A stretch of 64,000 bases of DNA from Desulfallas thermosapovorans DSM 6562 (GCF_008124625.1 NZ_VNHM01000002.1:186001-250000); one strand, 5' to 3'; counted from the first letter of the stretch, positions 36,804-45,491 are shown. A program made the numbers and translations. The notes: a model not told the origin generated them from the sequence alone.

Positions 36804-36867
36804 AAAGCCTCTGTCAGGTGGTTGGTCAAAGCTTAATCATGGTAAGGCCACTTGACAGAGGGCTTTG
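36804..36867. terminator. Long hairpin between the SASP gene and gpr
   Basis: AAAGCCTCTGTCAGGTGG (from 36804) pairs, with small bulges, with CCACTTGACAGAGGGCTTT (36847-36866). It sits between convergent genes and could terminate both. Confidence 0.75.
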
Positions 36868-36904
36868 CAACAAGCGGTAACCTGCTTGTTTTGTATTTAT
36901 TGGT

Positions 36905-37855
36905 CTAGTGCAGGTAATAAGCATAATCTTCCGGACTGATGCCGGGATGCATGACCATGTTGATGGCACCGGCAATAATCTGAGCCGTGTCATCAATTAA
37001 AGTGTCAATCTCTTTGGGTGTGACGGTAAGGTTACCGCCCAACGGTTCCAGCAGGTTTTTGATGATGGTGCTGGTATCCTTGGGCTCGCCGCCGGTGCTT
37101 TGAATATATTTTTCAATGGCATCCTGGGCTATGATGGCGGCATGGGTGACGGTGGGTACTCCAATGGCAATGACCCTTACCCCCATGGTTTCCTGGTTAA
37201 TGCCGGCCCTTTTGTTACCGATACCTGACCCCGGGTTGATGCCGGTATCAGCTAGTTGTATGGTGGTGGCAATACGATCGGCGCTGCGTGCAGCTAAAGA
37301 GTCAATGGCGATGATTAACGAAGGACGTGTTTTCTCCACTACACCCCGGATTATTTCGGCTGTTTCTATACCGGTGATCCCCAATACACCCGGAGCCAAG
37401 GCACTTACCGGTCGCATGCCTCCTTGTAATTCCTGGGGGGCATAGTTATATAAGTGCCTTGTCACCAAACATTGTTCCACTACCCTGGGTCCCAAAGCAT
37501 CCGGTGTGGCGTTCCAGTTCCCCAGCCCAACCACCAGAACATTTAACTCCATGGGTAAGTTAAACAGCTTTTTAAGTTGCTCAGCCAGAATTTGAGCTAT
37601 TTCCCGGTGGGCCTGCTGGTTGTTTTCCTTGATCACCGGTGCTTCAATGGTTATGTATTTACCCACTGGTTTACCCATGATTACCTGGGCGTTGTTGTCT
37701 TCTATATGAACTGTGGTCACCGTGGCGTAATCATAGGTTTCTTTATCAACCCGTACTCCGGGTACCTCCTGGCCGGTTTCCCCCCGGATGATTTCCCTGG
37801 CTTCCAGGGCCAGATCCAGTGATATATTCATTGATTGTAAAAATTTACTGTCCAT
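36905..37855 (-). CDS. gpr: Germination protease (SASP-specific endoprotease)
   Basis: GPR is an aspartic-type protease made as a zymogen in the forespore that degrades alpha/beta SASPs at germination. The 316-aa protein has the family start with DLALEAREIIRG, the conserved LVVGLGNWNATPDALGPRVV and IIAIDSLAARSADRI segments containing the proposed catalytic aspartates, and the PHG-like C terminus. Its substrate gene lies immediately beyond the shared terminator. Confidence 0.94.
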   Translation of the reverse strand: MDSKFLQSMNISLDLALEAREIIRGETGQEVPGVRVDKETYDYATVTTVHIEDNNAQVIMGKPVGKYITIEAPVIKENNQQAHREIAQILAEQLKKLFNLPMELNVLVVGLGNWNATPDALGPRVVEQCLVTRHLYNYAPQELQGGMRPVSALAPGVLGITGIETAEIIRGVVEKTRPSLIIAIDSLAARSADRIATTIQLADTGINPGSGIGNKRAGINQETMGVRVIAIGVPTVTHAAIIAQDAIEKYIQSTGGEPKDTSTIIKNLLEPLGGNLTVTPKEIDTLIDDTAQIIAGAINMVMHPGISPEDYAYYLH

Positions 37856-38001
37856 ATAATTTCACTCACCTTTACCAGCTTGACTATTATTGCGTATATA
37901 GTATATAACCGGGCTCTTGGAAAATATATTTACCGGTTTCATTAATTATATGCGTATTTTTTTGTATACAGCCGCAATTGTTACATGCTAAAGTCTTTTT
38001 G

Positions 38002-38010
38002 TGGTATAAT
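38002..38010 (+). promoter_or_regulatory. Extended -10 promoter for rsmD-coaD
   Basis: TGGTATAAT (38002-38010) is an extended -10 element. A weak TTACAT -35 lies 18 bp upstream. Its position means an in-frame ATG at 37985 cannot be the rsmD start. Confidence 0.65.
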
Positions 38011-38041
38011 TAAAAAGATTGCAACGAAAGGTAGGATAGTT

Positions 38042-38599
38042 TTGCGGGTAATTGCCGGAAAGGCCAAAAAAAGGCGACTGAAATCCCCCGGTAAACTTCC
38101 GGTCAGGCCTACGGCGGACCGGGTGAAAGAATCTTTGTTTAATATCATCGGCGGCCTGTTGCCGGACAGTTATTTTGCTGATCTATATGCCGGCACCGGC
38201 GGGGTTGGTATAGAGGCACTCAGTCGCGGAGCCGCCCGGGTTTTATTTGTGGAAAAGGACGCCAGGGTAATGCGTATATTACAGGATAATATAGCTATTA
38301 CCGGACTTGGTGCCGGTGCCGAAGTTTTTCTGGGTGATGCGGAAAGGGCGCTGGCGATGGCAATGCATAAACAAAAGACCTTTAATATTATATTTGCTGA
38401 TCCGCCATACAGGCAGGGACTGGCGGCGGGCGTGTTGAATATTTTAAATAAATGTCCCGTTTTGCATGTAAATGGTATTGTTGTTTTGGAAGTTGGGGCG
38501 GATGAGGAGATGCCGGACCAGGCCGGTATGTACCGGCTGTGGCGCCGGGTAAAATATGGCGATACAGCGTTGGTTTTTTATCAATTACAATCAAAATAA
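38042..38599 (+). CDS. rsmD: 16S rRNA m2G966 methyltransferase
   Basis: RsmD methylates guanine 966 of 16S rRNA with SAM. The protein opens MRVIAGKAKKRRLKSP, has RPTADRVKESLFNI, the SAM loop DLYAGTGGVGIEALSRGA and the catalytic FADPPY. The TTG at 38042 with GAAAGGTAGG upstream gives 185 aa, the usual length. coaD follows, as in most Firmicutes. Confidence 0.93.
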   Translation: MRVIAGKAKKRRLKSPGKLPVRPTADRVKESLFNIIGGLLPDSYFADLYAGTGGVGIEALSRGAARVLFVEKDARVMRILQDNIAITGLGAGAEVFLGDAERALAMAMHKQKTFNIIFADPPYRQGLAAGVLNILNKCPVLHVNGIVVLEVGADEEMPDQAGMYRLWRRVKYGDTALVFYQLQSK

Positions 38600-38627
38600 T
38601 ACAAACCTACGTGAGGAGGAAATGTTT

Positions 38628-39104
38628 TTGCGAATAGCAGTTTACCCGGGAAGTTTTGATCCAGTAACCAACGGACATCTGGATATAATAGAACGCGCGG
38701 CCATTTTGTTTGATAGATTAATTGTAGCAGTGTCATTAAATCCGGGTAAAAAGCCACTTTTTTCAATCGAAGAAAGATTGGACATGCTTAAAATAGTGAC
38801 CCAACCTTTTTATAATGTGGTGGTAGACACCTTTGACGGCCTAACCGTTAATTATGCCAAGGAAAAGGATGCTCAGGTTATTATCAGGGGCTTAAGGGCC
38901 ATATCTGATTTTGAAAATGAATTTATGATGGCGCTGACCAATAAGAAGCTGCAGACTGCGGTGGAAACTGTTTTTTTAATGACCAGGGCCGAGTTTTCAT
39001 TTATCAGTTCCAGTGCTGTTAAGGAAGTGGCATCATTTGGTGGTTGCGTAAAGGATTTGGTGCCGCCGGTGATCCAGGAGCGGCTGCGGAGCAAATTCAA
39101 ATAA
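38628..39104 (+). CDS. coaD: Phosphopantetheine adenylyltransferase
   Basis: CoaD joins ATP and 4'-phosphopantetheine to dephospho-CoA, the penultimate step of CoA synthesis. Motifs are the nucleotidyltransferase YPGSFDPVTNGHLDII with the TxGH-like site, RGLRAISDFENEFMMA and the C-terminal ISSSAVKEVASFGG. TTG 38628 with GAGGAGGA 7 bp upstream gives 158 aa; the nearby ATG at 38622 is too close to the ribosome site. Confidence 0.95.
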   Translation: MRIAVYPGSFDPVTNGHLDIIERAAILFDRLIVAVSLNPGKKPLFSIEERLDMLKIVTQPFYNVVVDTFDGLTVNYAKEKDAQVIIRGLRAISDFENEFMMALTNKKLQTAVETVFLMTRAEFSFISSSAVKEVASFGGCVKDLVPPVIQERLRSKFK

Positions 39105-39125
39105 CGGGTGGGGGAGGTGCCTGTT

Positions 39126-39578
39126 TTGGAGTTGTTTAATGTTATCAATGAAATGGAGGAACTAATAGAAAGCAGCCCCAAAGTTCCCATGACCAAACGG
39201 GTTTTGGTGGATGAAGACAAGTTGCTTGATTATTTAGATCGTATCAGAGCAACATTGCCTGAAGAACTTCGCCAGGCCAAGTGGATACTTCAGGAAAGGG
39301 ATAAAGTAATCACCGATTCAAAGCGCGAAGCTGTACGTATAATTGAAGATGCAGAAAAGCAGCTGGAGAAGAAAGCCATAGATTCGGAAATTACCCGCAA
39401 AGCCCACGAGATGAGCGAGGAAATTCGTTTGCGCAGCGAGGAAATCGCCAGGCAAATCAAACAAGGTGCCATGGATTATGCCGATGAAATGTTGGGCCAG
39501 TTGGAAGAAAAGCTAAACAGCATATTGGAACAAGTACAAGAAAACAGGGCCGAATTAAAAGGTATGAAAAAAGACTGA
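39126..39578 (+). CDS. Coiled-coil protein between coaD and ylbJ
   Basis: This 150-aa protein is almost wholly helical and charged. From about residue 60 to 145 it is a long coiled coil rich in Glu, Lys, Arg and Ala, resembling the b subunit or stalk of ATP synthases, which is why homologues are often labelled ATPase-like. There is no membrane segment. TTG 39126 with a strong GGGGGAGGTG 6 bp upstream is the likely start. Homologues occupy the same place in related Clostridia as far as I recall; the function is unknown. Confidence 0.65.
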   Translation: MELFNVINEMEELIESSPKVPMTKRVLVDEDKLLDYLDRIRATLPEELRQAKWILQERDKVITDSKREAVRIIEDAEKQLEKKAIDSEITRKAHEMSEEIRLRSEEIARQIKQGAMDYADEMLGQLEEKLNSILEQVQENRAELKGMKKD

Positions 39579-39605
39579 TCGATTAGCTACATATAATATT
39601 GATTA

Positions 39606-39648
39606 AAACGCCGAACCAACTGTATCTGGTTTCGGCGCTTTTATTTTA
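39606..39648. terminator. Bidirectional terminator between convergent genes
   Basis: AACGCCGAACCA (from 39606) pairs imperfectly with TGGTTTCGGCGCTT (ending about 39640), followed by TTATTTT; on the minus strand the A run gives a T tract for ylbJ. Confidence 0.75.
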
Positions 39649-39655
39649 TAAAGTT

Positions 39656-40897
39656 TTACCTTTTATTTATGAATATAAATAAAACAATGCGATAAAAAAC
39701 AGCCAGTAAAATTAAAAGCATCAGCATGACCACCATGGATAATATTGAATAAACCGTAACAGTCAGTGCCGGATAGGAACAACTGGAAAGATGTGCTGTT
39801 ACGGGCATGGTTAGAGGGTTTGCTGTGCTTACGGGTTTATAAAGCAACCAGGTAAAACATGCCGCCAGAAAAGCATGGGCTATGCGGACGGTTAAAAAAA
39901 GTCCCATACGAAGGTCAGTTTGGGCGATCATACTGGCTACTTGGGCATGGATGGAGAGACCGCTCCAGCCTAGAATCATGCCTACGGCCATTAACTGTTG
40001 CAGTTCTGTTGCCGCTGCCTCGGATGCCATTTTAGTGCCAATGGTCATTTCAAAAAAACCACTGGCCAGTGCGTTTAGTATGTCCGGGGCAAATCCCAGA
40101 GGAACCAGCAATACGCCCATGATCGCAGCAATCTTGTTGATTACACCGGCCTCGTTCAATATACGAATAATTACGGCAAACAATATGATGAAGCCGCCAA
40201 TATTGATGAGCTTGGTGATGGAGGAAGTCACCGCTTCTCCCAATAGCTTGCCCAGGGGCTCACGCTCATTGCGCTGGTGCTGTAGCATTGCTCTGAAAGC
40301 GCCGCGTACTGACCAGGGTTGGATACTTGTTGAGAGGGTACGAGCTTGTTCACCACGACTATAGAAACGTAACCCCAACCCCAGCATAATACTGGCCAGG
40401 TAGTGCGAACCTGCAATAACCACACCCAGCTCGGGCTTGCCAAACATGCCCACCGCCACGGCAGTCAGCATAAACAAAGGGGATGAGTTGTTGGTAAAGC
40501 ACATTAACCGCTCTGCCTCCAGCCGGGTGCACAGTCCCTGGCGTCTCAACTGGGCGGTGACCATGCTGCCAATGGGATAACCGGAAGTGAAGCCTATTAC
40601 CATCACAAACCCTCCGGCGCCGGGCACGTTGAAAAGTGGCCGCATCACCGGTTCCAGCAAAACACCGATAAATCGTACCAGCCCCAGCTTCATTAAAATT
40701 TCCGAGGCGATAAAAAAAGGCAATAAAGAGGGGAATACTATCTCCCACCAGGTCTTCAGTCCCATGGTGGCACCTTGAAAGGTTATTTTGGGCTGGGTGA
40801 CCATGGCCAGCACAAAGCAAATTGCCAGTACCGTCCAGAAAAGGCCGGGCAGTTCGCTCCTTTTGATTGGTATTTTGGGGTAATAACGGGTTGGCAA
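39656..40897 (-). CDS. ylbJ: Sporulation integral membrane protein YlbJ
   Basis: YlbJ is a polytopic membrane protein of the nucleoside-recognition (Gate) family needed for proper spore cortex formation in B. subtilis. The 413-aa protein has about nine hydrophobic segments and the characteristic VIGFTSGYPIGS and LGWSGLSIHAQVASMI motifs. It starts at TTG with AGGAGTGAT upstream. It is convergent with the coaD transcript and divergent from the DUF177-rpmF unit. Confidence 0.92.
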   Translation of the reverse strand: MPTRYYPKIPIKRSELPGLFWTVLAICFVLAMVTQPKITFQGATMGLKTWWEIVFPSLLPFFIASEILMKLGLVRFIGVLLEPVMRPLFNVPGAGGFVMVIGFTSGYPIGSMVTAQLRRQGLCTRLEAERLMCFTNNSSPLFMLTAVAVGMFGKPELGVVIAGSHYLASIMLGLGLRFYSRGEQARTLSTSIQPWSVRGAFRAMLQHQRNEREPLGKLLGEAVTSSITKLINIGGFIILFAVIIRILNEAGVINKIAAIMGVLLVPLGFAPDILNALASGFFEMTIGTKMASEAAATELQQLMAVGMILGWSGLSIHAQVASMIAQTDLRMGLFLTVRIAHAFLAACFTWLLYKPVSTANPLTMPVTAHLSSCSYPALTVTVYSILSMVVMLMLLILLAVFYRIVLFIFINKR

Positions 40898-41018
40898 AAG
40901 ATATCACTCCTATGGTACCATATTACAAATGATGTAAAAATATAACGGCAATAACGCAATATTAGTGATGGGGATTTTTTTACCGTAGCTGGACAAAACA
41001 ATGACATAGTGTTTGCCC

Positions 41019-41048
41019 TTGACAAATTACCGCCATATTTTATATAAT
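41019..41048 (+). promoter_or_regulatory. Consensus sigma-A promoter for DUF177-rpmF
   Basis: TTGACA (41019-41024), an 18-bp spacer and TATAAT (41043-41048) lie 30 bp before the DUF177 start. Confidence 0.85.
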
Positions 41049-41077
41049 TTTACCTGTTGAACTATGGAGGGGTGCCT

Positions 41078-41593
41078 ATGCCCTTTTTGGATGTAGAACA
41101 ATTAAAAAAGGTTAACGGTGAACGCCGGAGAACCGTTTTTACCGGCACGTTGCCGGCACTGCAGGTGGAAGAAAGTACCTTTGTATTCGTGGAACCCGCG
41201 CATTTTGATCTTATGCTGACCAATGTGGGTAACAGCACTATAAATATAGAGGGACAAATACAAACCGCTCTGAAAGTTCCATGCAGTCGTTGTTTGCATG
41301 ATTTTGTTCTTAAGTTAAACTCAGATTTTAATGAAACCTATTATGAAAAAAACCAGCCCCAACCGGGCGATAAAAATGAGGAATGGATCGCCTATTCAGG
41401 TGATTGCATAGATATCACACCTGAAGTTTTGGGTTCGGTTTTAATAAACCTGCCGATGCGTTTTATTTGTCATGAACAGTGCCGTGGTTTATGTCCTGTA
41501 TGCGGTATGGATTTGAATGCGCAGCAATGCGACTGCGTGCAGGATGATGTTGACCCGCGCCTGGCTAAACTGAAAGAATTCTTGAAGTCATAA
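41078..41593 (+). CDS. DUF177 (YceD family) protein
   Basis: The DUF177/YceD family is nearly always encoded next to rpmF and has been linked to 23S rRNA processing or ribosome assembly; the mechanism is not settled. The 171-aa protein has the PCSRCLHDF cysteine pair in the middle and a C-terminal cysteine cluster (CHEQCRGLCPVCG, then QQCDC), which suggests metal binding. ATG 41078 has GGAGGGG 5 bp upstream; the TTG at 41057 is upstream of that site. rpmF follows after 21 bp. Confidence 0.9.
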   Translation: MPFLDVEQLKKVNGERRRTVFTGTLPALQVEESTFVFVEPAHFDLMLTNVGNSTINIEGQIQTALKVPCSRCLHDFVLKLNSDFNETYYEKNQPQPGDKNEEWIAYSGDCIDITPEVLGSVLINLPMRFICHEQCRGLCPVCGMDLNAQQCDCVQDDVDPRLAKLKEFLKS

Positions 41594-41614
41594 ATTAAAG
41601 GGGGTGGATGAAGC

Positions 41615-41791
41615 ATGGGTGTACCTAAGAGGAAAAGTTCCAAGCAAAGAAAGCGGCAGCGCAGGGCAAACTGGAAAATTGAAGCCCCCGAGCTGATCAA
41701 ATGCCCGCAATGCCACGAGCTGGTTGTACCGCACCGGGTTTGTCCCGACTGTGGCTATTACAAGGGAAGAGAAGCGGTGGCGGTAAAATAA
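41615..41791 (+). CDS. rpmF: 50S ribosomal protein L32
   Basis: A 58-aa frame opens MGVPKRKSSKQRKRQRRA and carries two CxxC pairs (KCPQCHEL and VCPDCGYY), so this is the zinc-ribbon form of L32. AAGGGGGTGG precedes the ATG by about 8 bp. A terminator follows directly. Its coupling to DUF177 and position upstream of the fatty-acid operon are conserved in many bacteria. Confidence 0.96.
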   Translation: MGVPKRKSSKQRKRQRRANWKIEAPELIKCPQCHELVVPHRVCPDCGYYKGREAVAVK

Positions 41792-41803
41792 TGGGGCATT
41801 ACC

Positions 41804-41836
41804 AAAAATAAGCTCTAATCAGGGCTTATTTTTTTA
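41804..41836 (+). terminator. Rho-independent terminator after rpmF
   Basis: AAAAATAAGC (41804-41813) and GCTTATTTTT (41824-41833) form a perfect 10-bp stem ending in a T run. Confidence 0.88.
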
Positions 41837-41847
41837 TGTGATAATGG

Positions 41848-41876
41848 TTGCTTTTTTTTCCCAATTGGGATATACT
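41848..41876 (+). promoter_or_regulatory. Promoter of the fapR-plsX-fab operon
   Basis: TTGCTT (41848-41853), a 17-bp spacer and TATACT (41871-41876) place the transcription start near 41883, inside the FapR palindrome. Confidence 0.75.
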
Positions 41877-41880
41877 CAGA

Positions 41881-41899
41881 TTTAGTACCTGGTACTAAA
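41881..41899. promoter_or_regulatory. FapR operator
   Basis: TTTAGTACCTGGTACTAAA (41881-41899) is a near-perfect palindrome that matches the FapR box known from Bacillus (TTAGTACC...TACTAA). It covers the predicted transcription start of fapR, so FapR should repress its own operon until malonyl-CoA or malonyl-ACP releases it. Confidence 0.88.
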
Positions 41900-41931
41900 T
41901 TCGTCAGGTATTTATTAAAAAGGTGTCGATG

Positions 41932-42522
41932 ATGGGCAGAAACAATATGGTAAAGTCAGACAGGCACGAATTACTGACAAGATATATAAACGGTAACCCC
42001 TTTTTAACAGATGATGATTTAGCGCAGTTGCTGGGGGTAAGCATTCAAACCGTCAGGCTGGACAGGGCGGAACTTGCTATTCCCGAAATGAGGGAACGCG
42101 TAAAAAAAATGGCCCGGGGAGCCTACCAGAACCTGAGGGCTATTGAAGACCATGAGGTAGTTGGTGAACTGGTCAATTTGGATATAGGGCATCAGGGTTT
42201 GTCAATATTACTGGTTAATGAGGAAATGACACTGCGCAAAACCAGAGTGCTGGACGGACAATATCTATTCGCCCAGGCTAATTCACTGGCATTAGCCCTT
42301 ATTGATACCGAAGTGGCCCTTACCGGCACCTCTAAAGTCAGTTTTAAAAGGCCGGTTTTCCGGGGTGAAAAAGTGGTGGCCCGGGCGGTTATCACACGAA
42401 AAAAAGGCAATAAATATATGGTAAGGGTTAGTTCCCATGTTCAGGATGAATTGGTATTTCAGGGGAAATTTCTAGTGTTTGACCTATCCGAGGAGGTAAA
42501 CCGGCTTGAAAATAGCTATTGA
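41932..42522 (+). CDS. fapR: Fatty acid and phospholipid biosynthesis repressor FapR
   Basis: FapR senses malonyl-CoA/ACP and represses lipid-synthesis genes. The protein has an N-terminal DeoR-like helix-turn-helix (DDLAQLLGVSIQTVRLDR) and a C-terminal hot-dog ligand domain (about 90-190). Its operator lies directly upstream. Starts at 41923 (GTG), 41929 and 41932 (ATG) are possible; 41932 gives the best spacing from AAAGG. The end overlaps plsX by 17 bp. Confidence 0.93.
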   Translation: MGRNNMVKSDRHELLTRYINGNPFLTDDDLAQLLGVSIQTVRLDRAELAIPEMRERVKKMARGAYQNLRAIEDHEVVGELVNLDIGHQGLSILLVNEEMTLRKTRVLDGQYLFAQANSLALALIDTEVALTGTSKVSFKRPVFRGEKVVARAVITRKKGNKYMVRVSSHVQDELVFQGKFLVFDLSEEVNRLENSY

Positions 42523-43528
42523 TGCTATGGGTGGCGATTACGCGCCAAAGGAGATAGTGCGGGGTGCCTGGGAAGCTTGCCGGGAAACAGGGCAGCAGGT
42601 TATTCTGGTGGGCAACCGCAACATTCTGGAAAACGAACTGGATCAACTGGGTGGAAACCATGCCGGTTTGGAAATAGCGCACGCTGAAGAGGTTATTGCC
42701 ATGGATGAGGCACCGGCCGTGGCCGTGCGGCGCAAAAAAAACTCCTCGCTGGTACTGGCCGCAGAGTTGGTTCGGGATGGCCATGCAGGTGCCCTGGTTG
42801 CCGCCGGCAGTACCGGTGCCACCATGGCTGCTGCACTGCTGCGGTGGGGGCGCATACCCGGCATTGCCCGGCCGGCTGTGGCTGGAGTGTTGCCCACGGA
42901 GCGCGGTGTTACCATATTGTTGGACGTAGGGGCTAATGTGGATTGCAAACCCAGGCATTTGGTGCAATTCGCCATTATGGGATCCTTATATGCCAATAAG
43001 ATTTTAGGTATCCAGTGCCCCCGGGTGGGTTTGTTGAACGTGGGCGAGGAAAGTACCAAGGGTAATGAGTTGACCCAGGAAACTTATCCACTACTGCAAA
43101 AGGCGCCGGTGCATTTTTACGGTAATGTAGAAGGACGGGATATTTTTAAAGGTACCGTTGATGTGGTAGTATGCGATGGATTTACAGGCAATGTGGTTTT
43201 AAAAACCGGCGAGGGACTGGCTGACGTTTTAATGAACATGATTGGCCAGGCCATACAACAAAGTAGTCTGGCTAAAATTGGGGCTACCTTGACTTTACCC
43301 GCGTTAAAAAAGTTAGGTAAAAAATTAAATTACTCCGAATACGGTGGTGCGCCGTTGCTTGGTATTAACGGGGTGGCCATTGTTTGCCATGGTAGTTCCA
43401 AAGCGCTGGCTATTAAAAATGCGGTTTATCGTGCCCGGGAATCCGTGGAAAACGGGCTGATCAGCGCCATCAGCGACAGCCTTAAAAATACTTCTCTGCA
43501 CAAGGTGGGATGTGCCGATGGCAATTGA
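42506..43528 (+). CDS. plsX: Phosphate acyltransferase PlsX
   Basis: PlsX makes acyl-phosphate from acyl-ACP for phosphatidic acid synthesis. The 340-aa protein opens MKIAIDAMGGDYAPKEIV and carries the AGSTGATMAAAL and DVGANVDCKP motifs and the EYGGAPLLGINGV segment. It starts at TTG with GAGGAGGT upstream, inside the end of fapR, and overlaps fabH by about 11 bp. Confidence 0.95.
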   Translation: MKIAIDAMGGDYAPKEIVRGAWEACRETGQQVILVGNRNILENELDQLGGNHAGLEIAHAEEVIAMDEAPAVAVRRKKNSSLVLAAELVRDGHAGALVAAGSTGATMAAALLRWGRIPGIARPAVAGVLPTERGVTILLDVGANVDCKPRHLVQFAIMGSLYANKILGIQCPRVGLLNVGEESTKGNELTQETYPLLQKAPVHFYGNVEGRDIFKGTVDVVVCDGFTGNVVLKTGEGLADVLMNMIGQAIQQSSLAKIGATLTLPALKKLGKKLNYSEYGGAPLLGINGVAIVCHGSSKALAIKNAVYRARESVENGLISAISDSLKNTSLHKVGCADGN

Positions 43529-44531
43529 AAAAATCCGCGCTGGTATTGTAGGTGTAGGTACTTATGCGCCCGAGCGGGTAATAACCAATAAGGAATTGGA
43601 ACAAACACTGGACACAAGTGATGAATGGATATTTTCCCGGACAGGTATCCGCGAAAGGCGGGTGGTGGCCGAGGGTGAGGCTACTTCAGACCAGGCACTG
43701 ATTGCTTCCCGCAGGGCATTGGAGGACGCCGGTGTGCATCCGGAGGAGCTGGATCTTATCATAACGGCCACCAATACCCCGGATATGATTTTCCCTGCTA
43801 CGGGCTGCCTGCTGCAGGACCGGCTGGGTGCGTCCCGGGCCGGAGCTTTTGATTTGCTGGCGGGCTGTACCGGGTTTATATATGGTGTCATCGTGGGGGC
43901 GCAGTTTATTTCGGCCGGTACGGCCAATACCGTTTTGGTAACCGGTGCGGAAACACTATCACGGGTGCTTGACTGGGAAGATCGCAATACTTGTGTGCTT
44001 TTTGGCGATGGTGCCGGGGCTGTGGTGCTGCGCCGGGTGCCGGACGACCGGGGTATTATATCCACGGTACTGGGCTCCGACGGCAGCGGGGGTCGCTTTC
44101 TTTATCAGCCCGCGGGCGGATCCCGCAACCCGGCCAGTGCCGAGACTGTGGCACAAAATTTACATTATTTGCATATGAATGGCCGGGAAGTTTTTAAATT
44201 TGCGGTGCGGGCCATGGAGGAAGGTGCTCAAGAGGTGCTGCGCCGGGCCGGGATGACCGGTGACGAGGTGGATTTTTTAATACCTCACCAGGCCAATATT
44301 CGTATCATAGAACACGCCGCCAAAAGAATGAAGCTGCCCATGGAAAGGGTGGCCGTTAACGTGGATCGTTATGGCAATACTTCCACAGCATCGGTGCCGC
44401 TGGCCTTGGAAGAATCATTAACAAGCGGTAAGATAAAAGACGGGGATAATGTAATTATGATTGGTTTTGGTGCCGGATTGACCTGGGCCGGCCTGATGAT
44501 TAAGTGGTACGATTATAAAAAGCAGGGGTAG
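43518..44531 (+). CDS. fabH: Beta-ketoacyl-ACP synthase III
   Basis: FabH starts fatty-acid synthesis by condensing acetyl-CoA (or a branched acyl-CoA) with malonyl-ACP. The catalytic triad is visible: Cys in LLAGCTGFIYG, His in IPHQANIRI and Asn in RYGNTSTAS. ATG 43518 (337 aa) has AAGGTGGGA 7 bp upstream; the GTG at 43512 is too close. The gene ends 12 bp before the unusual fabK start. Confidence 0.95.
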   Translation: MAIEKIRAGIVGVGTYAPERVITNKELEQTLDTSDEWIFSRTGIRERRVVAEGEATSDQALIASRRALEDAGVHPEELDLIITATNTPDMIFPATGCLLQDRLGASRAGAFDLLAGCTGFIYGVIVGAQFISAGTANTVLVTGAETLSRVLDWEDRNTCVLFGDGAGAVVLRRVPDDRGIISTVLGSDGSGGRFLYQPAGGSRNPASAETVAQNLHYLHMNGREVFKFAVRAMEEGAQEVLRRAGMTGDEVDFLIPHQANIRIIEHAAKRMKLPMERVAVNVDRYGNTSTASVPLALEESLTSGKIKDGDNVIMIGFGAGLTWAGLMIKWYDYKKQG

Positions 44532-44543
44532 GAGGGAAAAGGC

Positions 44544-45488
44544 ATTAGAACACGCATATGCGATTTGCTGGGTATAGATTATCCGGTGCTGCAGGGGGGA
44601 ATGGCTTGGGTGTCCACCGCTGAGCTGGTTGCTGCTGTGAGCGAGGCCGGTGGGTTGGGTATCATTGGCTCGGGCCAGGCCCCGCCCCAGTGGGTACGGG
44701 AGCAGGTGCACAGGGTCAAGGAGTTGACCGGTAAACCATTTGGCGTTAACGTGATGTTGCTATCACCCCACGCTGAAGAAATTATTCGGTTGTTGGTGGA
44801 GGAAAGGGTGGCAGTGGTTACCACCGGAGCGGGTAACCCCGGTAAATATTTGAATTTGCTGCATGACGCCGGTATTAAAGTGATCCCCGTGGTATCGTCG
44901 GTGGCCTTGGCCAAAAGGCTTGTCCGCTCCGGCGTGGACGCGCTGATTGCCGAGGGTATGGAGTCCGGTGGACATGTAGGGGAGCTTACCACCATGGCTC
45001 TGGTGCCCCAGGTGGTTGATGCAGTGGATGTTCCGGTGATCGCCGCCGGTGGTATCTGCGACGGCCGGGGAATGGCTGCGGCCCTCATGCTGGGGGCTGA
45101 AGGTGTGCAGATGGGCACTCGCTTTATTTGTGCCCTTGAATGTACCGTCCATGAACGGGTTAAGGATATGGTTATCAAGGCCCGGGACCGGGATACTATT
45201 GTTACCGGGCGTCCCACCGGCCATCCCGTCAGGGTACTCAAGAACAAACTGGCTAAAAAGTTTTTGGAACTGGAAGATCGCTGTGCCCCTGGTGAGGAAT
45301 TTGAAAAGCTGGGCGTGGGGCGTTTAAAACAAGCCATGGTGGATGGCGATACAGATATGGGTTCGGTGATGGCCGGTCAGGTAGCCGCCATGGTGCGGCA
45401 GGTGCAACCCGCCCGGGAAATTATTAATGATGTAGTAACCGGTGCGGAAAATATTATTCGTCATATTCGCTGCAGGGTGGTGGATTAA
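44544..45488 (+). CDS. fabK: Enoyl-ACP reductase II (FMN-dependent), apparent AUU start
   Basis: FabK reduces enoyl-ACP with NAD(P)H and FMN in the last step of the elongation cycle. The TIM-barrel protein has YPVLQGGMAW, GGLGIIGSG, GVNVMLLSP, VVTTGAGNP, GMESGGHVG and VIAAGGICDGRG. Homologues start with a conserved stretch like MKTRICELLGIEYP. Here that stretch, R-T-R-I-C-D-L-L-G-I-D-Y-P, is in frame, but its first codon is ATT (44544), 7 bp after GGAGGG. No ATG, GTG or TTG exists between the upstream stop (44529) and a TTG at 44565, which would cut off the conserved strand. From ATT the protein is 314 aa. No FabI is visible in the window. Confidence 0.9.
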   Translation: MRTRICDLLGIDYPVLQGGMAWVSTAELVAAVSEAGGLGIIGSGQAPPQWVREQVHRVKELTGKPFGVNVMLLSPHAEEIIRLLVEERVAVVTTGAGNPGKYLNLLHDAGIKVIPVVSSVALAKRLVRSGVDALIAEGMESGGHVGELTTMALVPQVVDAVDVPVIAAGGICDGRGMAAALMLGAEGVQMGTRFICALECTVHERVKDMVIKARDRDTIVTGRPTGHPVRVLKNKLAKKFLELEDRCAPGEEFEKLGVGRLKQAMVDGDTDMGSVMAGQVAAMVRQVQPAREIINDVVTGAENIIRHIRCRVVD

Positions 45489-45491
45489 CAT

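Noticed and set aside
44579-45337. Minus-strand ORF of 252 codons opposite fabK
   Set aside because: It mirrors fabK codon structure, is Ser/Thr-rich without family motifs, and has no promoter.
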